A DNA stretch of 42,092 nucleotides from positions 1 to 42,092 of the forward strand of contig CALUOR010000031.1 of the NCBI GenBank assembly GCA_944322285.1. The letters are read 5' to 3'. The position numbers were made by a program, and so were the translations under genes. The notes below the pieces were generated by a model, which saw only the letters and a program-made list of their open reading frames with translations, was not told the origin of the DNA and did not search any database. The DNA is from an uncultured Bacteroides sp. (lineage in GTDB: Bacteria > Bacteroidota > Bacteroidia > Bacteroidales > Bacteroidaceae). Within the stretch, counting starts at the first letter, position 1. Each line of letters begins with the position of its first letter. Below are positions 1-9,650 of this stretch, one piece after another.

Positions 1-176
1 TGCTAATGTGCTAATATGCTAATGTGCTAATATGCTAATGTGCTAATATGCTAATGTGCTAATATGCTAATGTGCTAATATGGCAATGTGCTAATGGGGC
101 TGCGCTGTGTTTGCGCTGGCGTGTTCTCATGCCGCAGGGCATTAGCACATTGGCATATTAGCACATTGACACATTG
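1..176. repeat. 8-bp tandem repeat with a facing inverted copy (long hairpin)
   Basis: Positions 1-80 are alternating 8-mers, TGCTAATG then TGCTAATA, about ten in a row. After a short GC-rich stretch, 140-176 carries the same words in reverse complement, so roughly 68-96 can pair with 140-168 with one clear mismatch (TGGCAATG against TGCCAATG). The array is cut by the window edge. It lies downstream of the leftward fucosidase gene and codes for nothing convincing. Confidence 0.8.
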
Positions 177-230
177 CGGGCTCCGCCCGCTAAATTCCCA
201 CCAAAGAATTTAGCGATACTTCGTTTTCAA

Positions 231-1685
231 TCAAGTCAATGCGTCGCGATACTTGTCAATGGTGCTGCTGTCTTTCTCTATTTGCAGTTTGATGACAAAC
301 GGCTCGCCCGGGTCACGCGAAGGCATGCTGACGTTGTATTCGTTACGCGTCGTTTCCACAACATCCACTTCATTGCCATTCAGCACCGTGGCCTTCACCA
401 CCTTGGTGCCTTTGGGCACTTTTACGGTCAGCTTCTTGGAATAAGGAGCGTTGAATACCACCATATAGACATCATCGCCCTTGCGGGTGTAGTAGCCCCA
501 CGCCTGCTTGTCCCAGCCGGCATAGTCGCAACCATAGATGCATTCTCCATATTTATCCATCCACTTGCCAATGAACTTAGCCAGTTCCTTTTCTTCCGGA
601 CGGAAATCACCGTCTGCCTGCGGACCGAAATTCACCACCATGTTTCCGCCCATTGATACAGCGTGTACAATGCGTTCCAGCACTTCCAGCGGTGTTTTCA
701 CATAGCTCAGCGACCAGTCTTTGTGATAGCCCCACTGGTTTTCGGGCACCGTCATGCAGGCTTCCCAGTCCCAACGGGTCACCTTCAGGTCTTTCACCGG
801 ATCGGGCAAACGGCGTTCGTAACCGGATTCATAGTCGCCCATCAGATGGCCGTTGCTGTCGAAGTGACGCTTGCCATAATCATCGGCACGCAGACGGCTG
901 TTGATGGTCACGCCCGGAATCAGTTCTTTTAGCATCTTCTCTACATGAGCAGTCCACCAACCGTTTTTATAGATGCTGGCATCCCATGTACCATCAAACC
1001 AAAAGTCCTTCACGGTCGGATAGCGTGTGGCAAGCTCTTTCAACTGGTTGTCCGTAAATTCAAAGAAACGGGCCATGGCTTCCTCGTCTTCTTTCGTCTT
1101 GATGCTGTACCGATAATCGGGATGGCTCCAGTCCATCACCGAGAAGTAGAAGTGCACGTCAATGCCCTCATCGTTATAAGCTTTCACCATTTCGCCCAAA
1201 AGATCTTTTTTATAAGGAGTCTGCGCCACCGTGTATGGACTGTACTTGCTGGGCCACAAGCAGAAGCCTTCATGATGCTTGGTCGTAATCTTCACATACT
1301 TCACGCCCATCTGCTTGGCCATCTTGGCCCATGCCTTGGCGTCAAACTTCTCCGGGTTCCATTGGTCCATCAACGCCAGCCACTCATCGGCAGGCACTTT
1401 GGCCCACGACTTCAGCCACTCGGCTGCACCGTTGTACACCTTTCCGTTCCACTCACCGCCGGGGATGGCATACAGTCCCCAGTGAATGAAAGCGCCCAGA
1501 CGATTGTCCCGGAACTTTTTCATGTCCGCATCCTGGCGTTTGCCCAGACGTTCCGCACCATACTTCAAAGGAATCTCCTGATCGGCTGGCAATACCTTCG
1601 GACGATCTTGCGCCACCGCCACTCCGCTTGTCAACAGCAAGAGTAAGATTGTTGCTTTAAAAATTCTATTCATATTATGATTCAT
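231..1685 (-). CDS. alpha-L-fucosidase, GH29, secreted
   Basis: This enzyme removes terminal alpha-linked L-fucose from glycans. GH29 enzymes are retaining hydrolases. The 484-residue protein has an N-terminal hydrophobic signal peptide ending near AVAQ (about residue 26). It then has the GH29 barrel with FIHWG (66-70), the KHHEGF histidine motif (136-141) and the DFWFDG motif, in which Asp231 is the expected nucleophile. The C-terminal 90 residues look like the usual small beta-sandwich. An alternative start at 1673 (MNRIFK) gives a cleaner signal peptide and fits the close promoter better, since the -7 box at 1701-1708 leaves almost no leader for the first ATG. It is separated from the susCD operon by a terminator but shares its control sequence, so it is probably the enzyme of that locus. 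Confidence 0.93.
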   Translation of the reverse strand: MNHNMNRIFKATILLLLLTSGVAVAQDRPKVLPADQEIPLKYGAERLGKRQDADMKKFRDNRLGAFIHWGLYAIPGGEWNGKVYNGAAEWLKSWAKVPADEWLALMDQWNPEKFDAKAWAKMAKQMGVKYVKITTKHHEGFCLWPSKYSPYTVAQTPYKKDLLGEMVKAYNDEGIDVHFYFSVMDWSHPDYRYSIKTKEDEEAMARFFEFTDNQLKELATRYPTVKDFWFDGTWDASIYKNGWWTAHVEKMLKELIPGVTINSRLRADDYGKRHFDSNGHLMGDYESGYERRLPDPVKDLKVTRWDWEACMTVPENQWGYHKDWSLSYVKTPLEVLERIVHAVSMGGNMVVNFGPQADGDFRPEEKELAKFIGKWMDKYGECIYGCDYAGWDKQAWGYYTRKGDDVYMVVFNAPYSKKLTVKVPKGTKVVKATVLNGNEVDVVETTRNEYNVSMPSRDPGEPFVIKLQIEKDSSTIDKYRDALT

Positions 1686-1700
1686 TTAAAAGATTTGCTG

Positions 1701-1759
1701 CAAAGAACGTCTTTTTCATCCGAAAACCTTTGCTCAAATCATCATTTCTTTTGCTCAAA
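1701..1759 (-). promoter_or_regulatory. fucosidase promoter with paired 21-bp-spaced regulator sites
   Basis: Two TTTGCTCAAA sites (read on the plus strand) lie at 1729-1738 and 1750-1759, 21 bp apart start to start. Exactly 20 bp downstream on the minus strand is GTTCTTTG (1708-1701), a weak -7 box. The same arrangement with the same spacings precedes susC. The spacing suits an AraC-type DNA-binding domain, as in hybrid two-component regulators of glycan loci. That identity is inference. Confidence 0.65.
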
Positions 1760-1832
1760 AACACAAACTTGCATTTTTTAGGGGTAAAATGATACATTTT
1801 TTGTGGGGGGGAGCGTAAATGGGAATTTAGCG

Positions 1833-1969
1833 CGCTTAAGGAGTTAAGGAGTTAAAGGAGTTATCACTCCGCTTCGCTCCGTTAGGAGTTAAGCCAATAG
1901 CTTCTTTGCGTATATGATAAACCAACTATCGGCTTAACTACTTAACTTCTTAACTCCTTAACTCCTAAA
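1833..1969. repeat. long imperfect palindrome built from GGAGTTAA words
   Basis: The left arm (about 1833-1895) repeats AAGGAGTTAA-like words. The right arm (about 1926-1969) has their reverse complements (CTTAACTCCTTAACTCC). The arms also pair GGAGTTAAGCCAATAG with CTATCGGCTTAACT. It sits between the susCD operon and the fucosidase gene. The rest of the 1686-2094 gap holds a promoter and a terminator. Confidence 0.75.
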
Positions 1970-2030
1970 AGATAAATTATCATCTATGCGCCCCGGCGAA
2001 TGTGTCATCCGCCGGCCAACCATAAACAAA

Positions 2031-2065
2031 GGACGCCCCTTCCTGAACAAAAGGAAGGAGCGTCC
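2031..2065 (-). terminator. intrinsic terminator of the susC-susD operon
   Basis: A 14-bp stem with one mismatch (GGACGCCCCTTCCT against AGGAAGGAGCGTCC) surrounds a 7-nt loop. It is followed on the minus strand by TTTGTTT. It lies 30 bp beyond the stop codon of the glycan-binding lipoprotein gene. Confidence 0.8.
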
Positions 2066-2094
2066 CCGACACATATTATTATGAATGCTAACTA

Positions 2095-3291
2095 TTAACG
2101 GTTGTATTCATAAATCTGCAGGTCGCCTACGAAACCGGTACCAGATTCCTGAGAAGCAGGATCGTCCCAAGAAGCGCCATCTCTCAAGTGTCCCTTGATG
2201 AAGTTGATGCGCAGGTACTGGATTTCCATCGGAGTCTCAATCTGGAACAACTGATAGTCATCGGCCTGCAACGCTTTGGTCTCGAACGTACCCAGATCGG
2301 TCCACTCGTCACCAGCCTCCAGCTTGCCTTGCAATGTGAAGGTGTGAACTTGCAACCATTGGTAGTTCAGGCTACGATGTCTCCAACCAATCTGACCGAA
2401 CTTGATCACCTTTCCGAAGTCAATATCCAAGTAAGCTTGCGGATCGTACGTCGGACGCTGGCTGATATTCGGAGCATAATACGTTGAATTATCATCATCG
2501 AACATGTTTTCAGGCACGCATTCCTTGCTGCCATCCATGTAGTTAGCCAAGTTCGACTCGAACGACCAAGTTGAAGCGTCGTAAGGTACGCCTACATACA
2601 GCGGAGCCTCATCAGCTACCTTCACCGTACAAGTAGCGGTGGCCTTGCCACGGTCGTTGGCCGTAACGTGGATATAGGTAGACTGGCCTACTTCACCGGT
2701 GATGGTGATGACACCGTTCTGATCTACCGTAGCAACGCTTTCGTCATCGGACGTATAAGTCACGGAAGAATCGGTTGCGTCGCTCGGATTAACCGTCACA
2801 TACTGAGCCAGGTTGAAGGTCATGTCCTTCTCTGCCTCTACGGTCTGACCGGCCGACTGAATCGTGATACTGCTTACCACTACAATGTTACTGATGACGC
2901 GAACGGGATAAACCACATACGTGCCAGAGCCGTCTTCCACCGTGATGACAATGGTGTCGCTTCCCAACGGTTCGGGAATGGGTTCCGGAGCCGGAGGCGT
3001 AGTAAGCAACGGAGTAATCACACCGTCTTCCGACAAGTCGATGGCACCCGTAGGTTCGCCGGCAAAGCGATAGCTCACTTTGCTTTCGCGGGCGCTTTCC
3101 GGCATGATGAACGGCTTCAGCTGCAAAGGCTCGCCTTCCGTCACATCAATACCAAAGATATCACTCTCTATGTTGTATGCTTCTTCCACCGTGATGTTTA
3201 CAGCGCCCAGATTGTCATCGTCACTGCAAGCCGTAAACAAGGCACCGCAGGAAAGCAGCATTCCTATACCTAAGTAATTGATCTTTTTCAT
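2095..3291 (-). CDS. surface glycan-binding lipoprotein (SusE/F position)
   Basis: The 398-residue lipoprotein has lipobox LFTAC with Cys22, followed by Asp-rich SDDDN, which suits export to the outer surface in Bacteroidetes. Residues around 140-226 resemble a bacterial Ig-like group 2 domain (TYTSDDESVATVDQNGVITI). The C-terminal 160 residues resemble an F5/8 type C (discoidin or CBM32-like) domain: the block DDDNSTYYAP, the block YLDIDFGKV and a final LQIYEYN strand. It is third in the operon, 28 bp after susD, where glycan-binding proteins usually sit. It probably helps capture the glycan for SusCD. The ligand cannot be told from sequence, although the fucosidase nearby suggests a fucosylated one. 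Confidence 0.82.
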   Translation of the reverse strand: MKKINYLGIGMLLSCGALFTACSDDDNLGAVNITVEEAYNIESDIFGIDVTEGEPLQLKPFIMPESARESKVSYRFAGEPTGAIDLSEDGVITPLLTTPPAPEPIPEPLGSDTIVITVEDGSGTYVVYPVRVISNIVVVSSITIQSAGQTVEAEKDMTFNLAQYVTVNPSDATDSSVTYTSDDESVATVDQNGVITITGEVGQSTYIHVTANDRGKATATCTVKVADEAPLYVGVPYDASTWSFESNLANYMDGSKECVPENMFDDDNSTYYAPNISQRPTYDPQAYLDIDFGKVIKFGQIGWRHRSLNYQWLQVHTFTLQGKLEAGDEWTDLGTFETKALQADDYQLFQIETPMEIQYLRINFIKGHLRDGASWDDPASQESGTGFVGDLQIYEYNR

Positions 3292-3319
3292 ATCTTAGAA
3301 CTGTTTTTAGCTGTTTCGT

Positions 3320-5326
3320 TTATCTTGTAATGTCTTTCCAACCCGGGTTCTGCGTCAACTGCGGATTCAGCAGCATTTCGTTCAGCGGTATCGGATAGTA
3401 GTAACGCTTGTCGTCCCACGGACGTACACCGTCGATTACGGTGGTGGAAGTAGGCCAAGGAATGATGAAGCCGTCGTTGTCCACACGTACCGTGTTGCCT
3501 ACTTCGGCAATGGGCACTGTTATCTTGTCCCAGCTGTTGCCCCACTCGTCGCTGTATTTCTCGTCGGAGCGGTTCTTGCTATAGAGAGCCACCTTGGCGT
3601 CCGTCATCTTCATACCTCTCAGCTTGATGGTGAAGAACTTACCGGCTTTCCAGCGCATCAGGTCTTCATAGCGTTCGCCTTCCAGCATCATTTCCACGCG
3701 GCGTTCGCGACGGATTTCACGCAGGATAGGAGATACAGAGTAGTCCAGATACTGGGCATTGATAGCGTCCAAGCGCGGGTCGGCAGGAATGTTCTGCAAC
3801 GTCAGGCGGGCGTTGGGATACTTGTCGAAGTCGAATCCGGCACGCTCGCGCAGGGCGTTCACGGTCTCATCCAGGTCTTCGTTGGTGATTTCGTTCAGCT
3901 CGGCACGGGCCTCGGCATAAATCAGCAGCAATTCACCGTAGCGGAACATGTGCGCGGTCTGCTTGCCATCGGCATTGGCGGTCCACTCACCGTCCATGTC
4001 GCTCATCCAGTGCTTGATGAAGCGGTAGCCGGTTACGGTAGAGTTGTATTGCTTCACCGGGGAAGCGCCACCGGTATCGTAAGTCACCATCGGGAAGATG
4101 ATGCCGCTCTCTTCAATCGTATACGTATAGTCATCGGCATCGTAGATGGAAGCGTATTCACCGGGCTTGCAGATGGTTTGGCGCAGACGCGGGTCGCGGT
4201 TGTCCAGCTCTTCCCACATGCCGTCGTAGCCTTTAAACAAGGGGTTTACTTCCCAATTGCCTTCCGTGCCGCCAATGTAGATGGGACGTCCGTCCTCGCA
4301 GAGGTATTCCTCGATGGCGCAGAGGGGAGCACCCATGGCGTAGCGGGTGTGGTTGTTCTTACCCATGTAGCGCGGGTTGTCGTTACCCAGCTTCACACCG
4401 TCGTAAGCGCGTGCCAGGATGGTTTCCTCGTTGCCGTCGCTCTCCGGCGTGTTTTTCTGTACAAACAACTGATAGTAAGAGTCCGTACCGCCGTTGTCGA
4501 AGAGTTTGTAGCGGCCCTTGTCCATAATGGTGCGGGCGGCATCGCGTGCCTGGCGCAGGAACTCATCAGCCGTAGACTGCAGGTTCAGCTCCGTGTGATA
4601 CTTACGGAAAGTACCTTCGAAGAGGCAGAAACGGGCTTTCAGGAACAAAGCCATATCCTGATTGATGCGGCCGCAAGAGTTGTCGTTGTCCTCCAAGTTC
4701 TCTACGGCAAAGTTCATACACGTCAGGATGCTGTCCACCAGCTGCGTACGGGGCATACGGGGACCGTACATTTCTTCCGAAGACGTATCCAGCTCCTTGG
4801 TCAGCCAGGGCACCTCACCAATGGCAAGCAACTTGATGTAATAGTCCCACGCCTTGAAGAAGTAAGCCTGTGCGGCGTAACCCTTCAAATCTTCGGGATC
4901 GGCATCCTCCACTTGTTTGTAGTGGTTCAGGAAGTAGTTCACCTTGCGCAGTTTTTCCCAATTCCAAGCCGTGTCGAAGTTCTTGGAAGCGCTGGTCGGC
5001 GTGTCATACGTACCGCCCAGTTTGGAGTCAATGCCGCCGGCGTACACCACGTTGTCGCTGAACGCGTCGGCAAAGATAATCTGGCTACCGGCTTTCACGG
5101 GCAGGAAGCCTTTGTCGTGAGACGTGTTGTTGGTGCCGCCAATGCCGTGGCCGGTGACAAAGTAACGGTAGATACCGTCCAGGTACAATTGCAAGTCGGC
5201 TTCTTTCGTGAAGAAGTTGCCGTCGGCCATCTGGTCGATGGGGTCGCGCTGCATAAAGTCATCGTTGCACGACGAGAACAGGGCCAGAAGCATGCATAAA
5301 GATGTTATAATCGAATATTTTTTCAT
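3320..5326 (-). CDS. susD: SusD-family outer-membrane lipoprotein
   Basis: The 668-residue protein has lipobox LFSSC with Cys20 and the typical SusD opening (RDPIDQMADGNFFTKEADL, then the YLDGIYRYF helix). The C-terminal SusD/RagB region includes the RRERRVEMMLEGERYEDLMR segment and ends with PIPLNEMLLNPQLTQNPGW, both typical of the family. SusD proteins cap the SusC barrel and bind the glycan. The gene follows susC by 20 bp. At 668 residues it is longer than many members but within the family range. Confidence 0.95.
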   Translation of the reverse strand: MKKYSIITSLCMLLALFSSCNDDFMQRDPIDQMADGNFFTKEADLQLYLDGIYRYFVTGHGIGGTNNTSHDKGFLPVKAGSQIIFADAFSDNVVYAGGIDSKLGGTYDTPTSASKNFDTAWNWEKLRKVNYFLNHYKQVEDADPEDLKGYAAQAYFFKAWDYYIKLLAIGEVPWLTKELDTSSEEMYGPRMPRTQLVDSILTCMNFAVENLEDNDNSCGRINQDMALFLKARFCLFEGTFRKYHTELNLQSTADEFLRQARDAARTIMDKGRYKLFDNGGTDSYYQLFVQKNTPESDGNEETILARAYDGVKLGNDNPRYMGKNNHTRYAMGAPLCAIEEYLCEDGRPIYIGGTEGNWEVNPLFKGYDGMWEELDNRDPRLRQTICKPGEYASIYDADDYTYTIEESGIIFPMVTYDTGGASPVKQYNSTVTGYRFIKHWMSDMDGEWTANADGKQTAHMFRYGELLLIYAEARAELNEITNEDLDETVNALRERAGFDFDKYPNARLTLQNIPADPRLDAINAQYLDYSVSPILREIRRERRVEMMLEGERYEDLMRWKAGKFFTIKLRGMKMTDAKVALYSKNRSDEKYSDEWGNSWDKITVPIAEVGNTVRVDNDGFIIPWPTSTTVIDGVRPWDDKRYYYPIPLNEMLLNPQLTQNPGWKDITR

Positions 5327-5346
5327 TTTTCTGATCGTTTAAAAGT

Positions 5347-8300
5347 TTAGAAACCTACTTGAACACCGAAGCTGATGGTACGCTTGGGAGGATATGCGTC
5401 AGAGATGTACTCTGAATCGTAGTACTTAGGCACCTTGGAGATGGTGAACAGGTTGTAGCCAGATACGCTCAGTCTCACTTTCTCCAGACCAATCTTCTCT
5501 ACCCACTTCTTGGGGAAGGTGTAGCCCAGCACTGCTTGTTTCAGCTTGAAGTAAGCAGCGTTCAGCAGATAACCCGTTTGCGTGTAACTGCCCAACCCAT
5601 AACCGTACATCGGGAACTTAGCGTCCGTACGTTCGGGTGTCCATGACTGGTTGTACGTCTCCCACGAACCGGCACCGTTGCCCCAGTAGCTGGAAGAGGA
5701 AGAAATCCAATAGTCGCGCTTGCCCAAACCTTGGAACATCAAGTCGAGGTCGAAGCCTTTGTACTGGAAGTTGGCGGTCAGGTTGTAGCGGTAACGCGGT
5801 GTCTTGTTACCAATCACTTTCATATCACCGGGATCACCAATGGTAGATTCACCAGTATTGATGACACCGTCATGATTAAGATCCTGATACCAAATATAGC
5901 CCGGATAAGCTTGGCCACCCTTAAAATAGGTACCGTGATAGATAGGCTTGCCGTTGGCTCCCATCACGAGGTTGCCGTTGGCGTCCAATTCGAAGTCTTC
6001 TTTTTGCAGGATACCGCCCGTTACGTAACCCCAAATTTCACCAACTTCCATACCGGCATACAACTGGCCGTCGGCAATCTTTCCGGTAGGGTTGGACGGA
6101 TAGCTGATGACCTTGGCATGGTCGTCGGACAAAGCAACGCCTACGCTGTAGGAGAAGCCGTTCTCCAGACGGTCAGACCACTTGGCCTGGATTTCGAAAC
6201 CGGTTGTCTTCAACTCACCGGCATTTTCGTACGGCAGGTCATCGTCACCAATCAAGGCGGGATAATCCTTACCACCGGGAATCAAGATGTCGGTTACACG
6301 TCTTTCGAAGATATCGGCCGTCAACGTCAAACGGTTGTTCAGGAAGGCGAAGTCGAAACCGAGGTTCTTCGTCGTAGACTTCTCCCATGTCAGGTACGGA
6401 TTAATCAAAGACGGCGTAGAAATACCGGTCGGATAGCGGGAACCATCGAACAGGAAATAACCGTCTACCAGGTTGAACACAGACTGATAGGGATATTGAT
6501 CAGTGGGCTGGCTACCCAAACGACCCCATGAGAGACGAATCTTGAAGTTATCCAACCAGCTCCGGGACCAATCCATGAATCTTTCTTCCGAAACTCTCCA
6601 ACCCAACGAGAAGGTGGGGAAAGTCTGGTAACGAGAATCCTTCGGGAATCGGGAGCTACCATCGTAGCGCACGTCGAATTCGAACAGATATTTGCCCATG
6701 TAGTTGTACATCAAACGGCCGAACAAGGCACGAGCGGCTACTACATAGTGTGTATTATAAGAAGTATTAGCAGTTACGTCTTCTACCAACTCCGGATTGA
6801 TAATTTCCGGGTCGAGCAAACGAGTCAGTGTTAATTGCGTATTGGCATACGTTTCACGTTCTTGGTTAAAACCAATCAAAGCGGATACATTATGCTTTTC
6901 TGCGAAAGTTTGATTATAGTCCGCATAGATATTGAACGAATAACGATCCAAATTATAACGACGTACCGTAGCATCATTGGTAGTTGCCCAGCGGTTTTCC
7001 AACGCTGTCCACGAGTTGAACACACGCGACTGTGCCGGATGGGTTCTCTCCTGCTGATAAGTGGTCGGAGTGAATGAGAAGTCACCTTTCACCTTCAAAA
7101 TCTTCGGCAGGATAGTAAACTCCGGAGTGATAGACAGAATCAACTTACGGCGCGAAGTCTTGTTGCGGCCGCCTGCATACAGGTAGCTCACGGGGTTCTC
7201 GGTAGGATAATTAGGCATCGGATCGTCCGGACCGGTCAATACCGGCTGGTAGATAAAGTTTTCCGGATAGTACGACTTAGCATATTGCCACAAGTTCATA
7301 CCATCGGTCTGCTGTGTAGGCGACTCATTGTCCAGCACGTTGTACGAAGTCTTGGCACCCAATGTAAACCAGTCAGTTACCTTGGCGTTGATACCCATCA
7401 TAGCGTTGTAACGCTTGTAACGGTCCGTACGGATCTCGTACATACCTTTCTGGTCCTGATAGCCCAACGAAACGTAGTAGCTGATGCGGTCGCCACCACC
7501 CTGGATGGAGACGTTGTGCTTCTGCGTGGTGGTCCAGTCCTTCACCAGTTCTTCATACGGATTGGTATTACCTACCCATTGAATGGCATCACCGCGCATA
7601 AAGTAAGGCTTGTTGTTCTTGGGGTCTTGCATGTACGCCCACATGTGGTCCAATATCTCTTGGTCATCCTGCGAGTATTGGGTAGACTCGTATGTCCACA
7701 AGTCGCGGTCCATAGCAGACTTATAAATATAGTAGGAGTCCAGGATGTCCGGCAAGGCATACGGCTGGTCGAGGGCGATTTCGTACGAATAGTTCACCTT
7801 CGCCTTCTGCTGGTAATGACCGGACTTGGTCGTTACCAAGATGACACCGAACGTGGCGCGCGTACCGTAAATAGCGGCGGCCGAGGCGTCTTTCAGGAAC
7901 GACATGTTGTCGATGTCGTTGGGATTCAACTGGTTCAAGTCGTCCTGCGTGATTTCCACACCGTCCAACAAAATCAGTGGAGAACCGGAAACGACATCGA
8001 ACTTGTTCTTGTCATCGTTCGATGTACCGCGTTGGCGGAACGTTGTGGCACCACGGATGTTCATTTGAGGCACGTTGGTCGGGTCGCCACCATTAATGGT
8101 TACGTTCAAACCCGGCACCATACCCTGCAATGCCTGACCTACGCTGGACACAGGGCGAGCCTCCAAGGCATCCGCGCTGACAGAGGCAACGGAAGCGGTC
8201 AGGTTTTCCTTCTTCTGCGACTGGAAACCGATAACGACCACCTCGTCAATCATCTCCGAGTCTTCCTTCAGCACGACGTCAATCGTACTCTTACTACCTA

Positions 8301-8636
8301 CGGTAATCTCCTGCGACTGGTATCCCACGAAGGAGAATATCAATACGCTGTTATTACCCGACACGTTCAACGTGTACTTACCATCGATGTCGGTAATCGT
8401 ACCATCGCCGGTGCCTTTCACCTGGATGGTCACACCAATCATCGGTTCACCTGTGGCATCCTTTACCACACCCGTCACCGTACGATTTTGCTGTACAGCC
8501 TCAGATGCGAATACGCCCCCCCCTCAGCGGGAAGAGCCTTCGAATAACCATTCCCTATCGCACAGGATAGGAGCAAGAAGAAAAGCGCACTTCGGTTAGC
8601 CTTTCTCAACGTGAATAGCTCTTTCACATTTTTCAT
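5347..8636 (-). CDS. susC: SusC-family TonB-dependent transporter, apparent frameshift near the start
   Basis: This is a TonB-dependent outer-membrane importer of oligosaccharides. From 8478 (a GTG) the frame is open for 1043 residues: a carboxypeptidase-regulatory-like domain (TGVVKDATGEPMIGVTI), the linker EVVVIGFQSQKKENL, a plug domain (GQALQGMVPGLNVTI through NIRGATTF) and a 22-strand-type barrel ending in GVQVGF. The natural start is ATG 8636, giving MKNVKELFTLRKANRS and a hydrophobic signal region. That frame runs into TGA soon after an 8-G tract at 8516-8523. With nine Gs the reading is continuous (SEAVQQNRTVTGVV) and the protein is 1096 residues. So this copy is either an off-phase variant, a sequencing error or an early mutation. 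The barrel itself is intact. Confidence 0.9.
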
Positions 8637-8717
8637 AATAATTTTAAGTAAACATTATAAAACAACTATATTAAAAGCACACAAGATTCAGCACTACAAC
8701 TGCTAAAATCTCTGCCG

Positions 8718-8776
8718 CAAAACTAATAATTTCTAAAAAAAAACCTTTGCTCAAATCAACAAATCTTTTGCTCAAA
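8718..8776 (-). promoter_or_regulatory. susC promoter with paired 21-bp-spaced regulator sites
   Basis: TTTGCTCAAA (plus-strand reading) occurs at 8746-8755 and 8767-8776, 21 bp apart, inside the shared string AAAACCTTTGCTCAAATCA. Exactly 20 bp downstream on the minus strand is TAGTTTTG (8725-8718), a good -7 box. No fair -33 box lies at the right distance, which suggests the promoter needs an activator. This leaves a leader of about 75 nt before ATG 8636. Confidence 0.68.
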
Positions 8777-9057
8777 TCAACAGCCCCTCATAAATCGCTA
8801 ATAATCAATAAAATAAAAATGCATTTTTTCTAAAAAAATTTTTCAAGAAGGAGAAATTGGCCCAAAATCCGCCCTAAAGCGGGCCTTTTTTTGTGCGGCG
8901 AGACAAAAAAAGACGCCTCTTCTCCCCCACCCCCACACACATTTTACCCCCTAAAACCGGCATTTTTCCTCCCCTAAATAGCCATTTTCCCCTCATGAAA
9001 AAAATTACCATCCCTCACCGGGGAAATAGTTTTTTCCCACGGGAGAAAATTGGGGGA
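8777..9057. other. gene-free AT-rich spacer
   Basis: I see no gene here. It holds A/T-rich sequence with a small GCCC/GGGC hairpin followed by seven Ts near 8872-8890, and a run of C-rich and A-rich words up to 9057. The hairpin would stop plus-strand transcription, but no plus-strand gene precedes it. Confidence 0.5.
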
Positions 9058-9192
9058 TGATAATTTAGCGGGGCGGAGCCCCGCTTAAATGAAGAATTAA
9101 GAATGATGAATGAAGAATTAGGCCGCGCTGTTATAGCACATTCTTATACCGCATGGTATTCTTCATTCTTAATTCATCATTCTTCATTTAAC
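9058..9192. repeat. long imperfect palindrome built from AATGAAGAAT words
   Basis: The left arm 9087-9118 and right arm 9158-9189 are made of the same words (AAATGAAGAAT, TTAAGAATGATGAA) in opposite orientation. Their internal order is slightly permuted. A GC-rich mini-hairpin (GCGGGGCGGAGCCCCGC) precedes it at 9068-9084. It is non-coding. Confidence 0.75.
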
Positions 9193-9212
9193 AGATAAAT
9201 TACGATTTTGTT

Positions 9213-9423
9213 AAATGGGAATTTATTTTTAGGCACGGATTACACGGATTTCACAGAGATTTTAGTTTTTTGCTATGTCTCTGTCACCCCGAGCGTAGTC
9301 GAGGGGTCTCACATCATGCTTTCCCATGCGCTACGTGAGATGTCTCGACAAGCTCGACATGGCAGGGATACCTTGAGTAAATCCGTGACTAATCCGTGCA
9401 ATCCGTGCCTAAAAATAACCCGC
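9213..9423 (+). repeat. dispersed 210-bp palindromic element, copy 1
   Basis: It opens with GGGAATTTATTTTTAGGCAC and closes with GCCTAAAAATAACCCGC, with repeats of CACGGATT or AATCCGTG in both arms. The core carries CCCCGAGCGTAGTCGAGGGG and GTCTCGACAAGCTCGACATG. The reverse complement of this element, nearly base for base, is at 29173-29384, and a related copy is at 12.7 kb. The short open frames inside it are not convincing genes. Confidence 0.85.
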
Positions 9424-9473
9424 CTATATATAATATAATATGGTAAGTAAGTGTACAGAATTAACTTATACTA

Positions 9474-9572
9474 TAGCACACAGATAACACTGATTTAACA
9501 GATGACCACAGATATTATTAAAAAAATAATCTGTGCAAATCAGTCTCATCTGTGTCATCTGTGTGCTATAAG
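9474..9572. repeat. long imperfect palindrome built from CACAGATnACAC words
   Basis: The left arm starts TATAGCACACAGATAACACT and the right arm ends CATCTGTGTGCTATA. The arms are about 40 bp each and meet at an A/T-rich centre near 9520-9532. It lies 80 bp before the next gene. Confidence 0.75.
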
Positions 9573-9634
9573 ATAATTTTGATTAGTTACTTAAAAAGTC
9601 GGCTCAATCTGCCCGTTGTTTGCAGAATAATGCG

Positions 9635-9642
9635 TATCTTTG
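9635..9642 (+). promoter_or_regulatory. -7 box TATCTTTG
   Basis: This is a perfect match to the Bacteroides -7 consensus TAnnTTTG. It is 9 bp before ATG 9651 and 27 bp before ATG 9669, so it favours the second start for the gene that follows. Confidence 0.65.
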
Positions 9643-9650
9643 TGTGAACC

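Noticed and set aside
1-90. Tandem array considered as a CRISPR array
   Set aside because: Units are 8 bp with no spacers and no cas genes are nearby.
3950-5299. 449-codon plus-strand open frame opposite susD
   Set aside because: It is a shadow of a GC-biased coding strand. susD has clear family motifs and a lipobox.
8872-8890. Hairpin with seven Ts as a terminator
   Set aside because: It would act on the plus strand, where no gene precedes it; the stem is only four base pairs.
9208-9438. Short open frames in the dispersed 210-bp elements, also at 29166-29384
   Set aside because: They are the same repeat read as protein. Composition and arms show a palindromic non-coding element.
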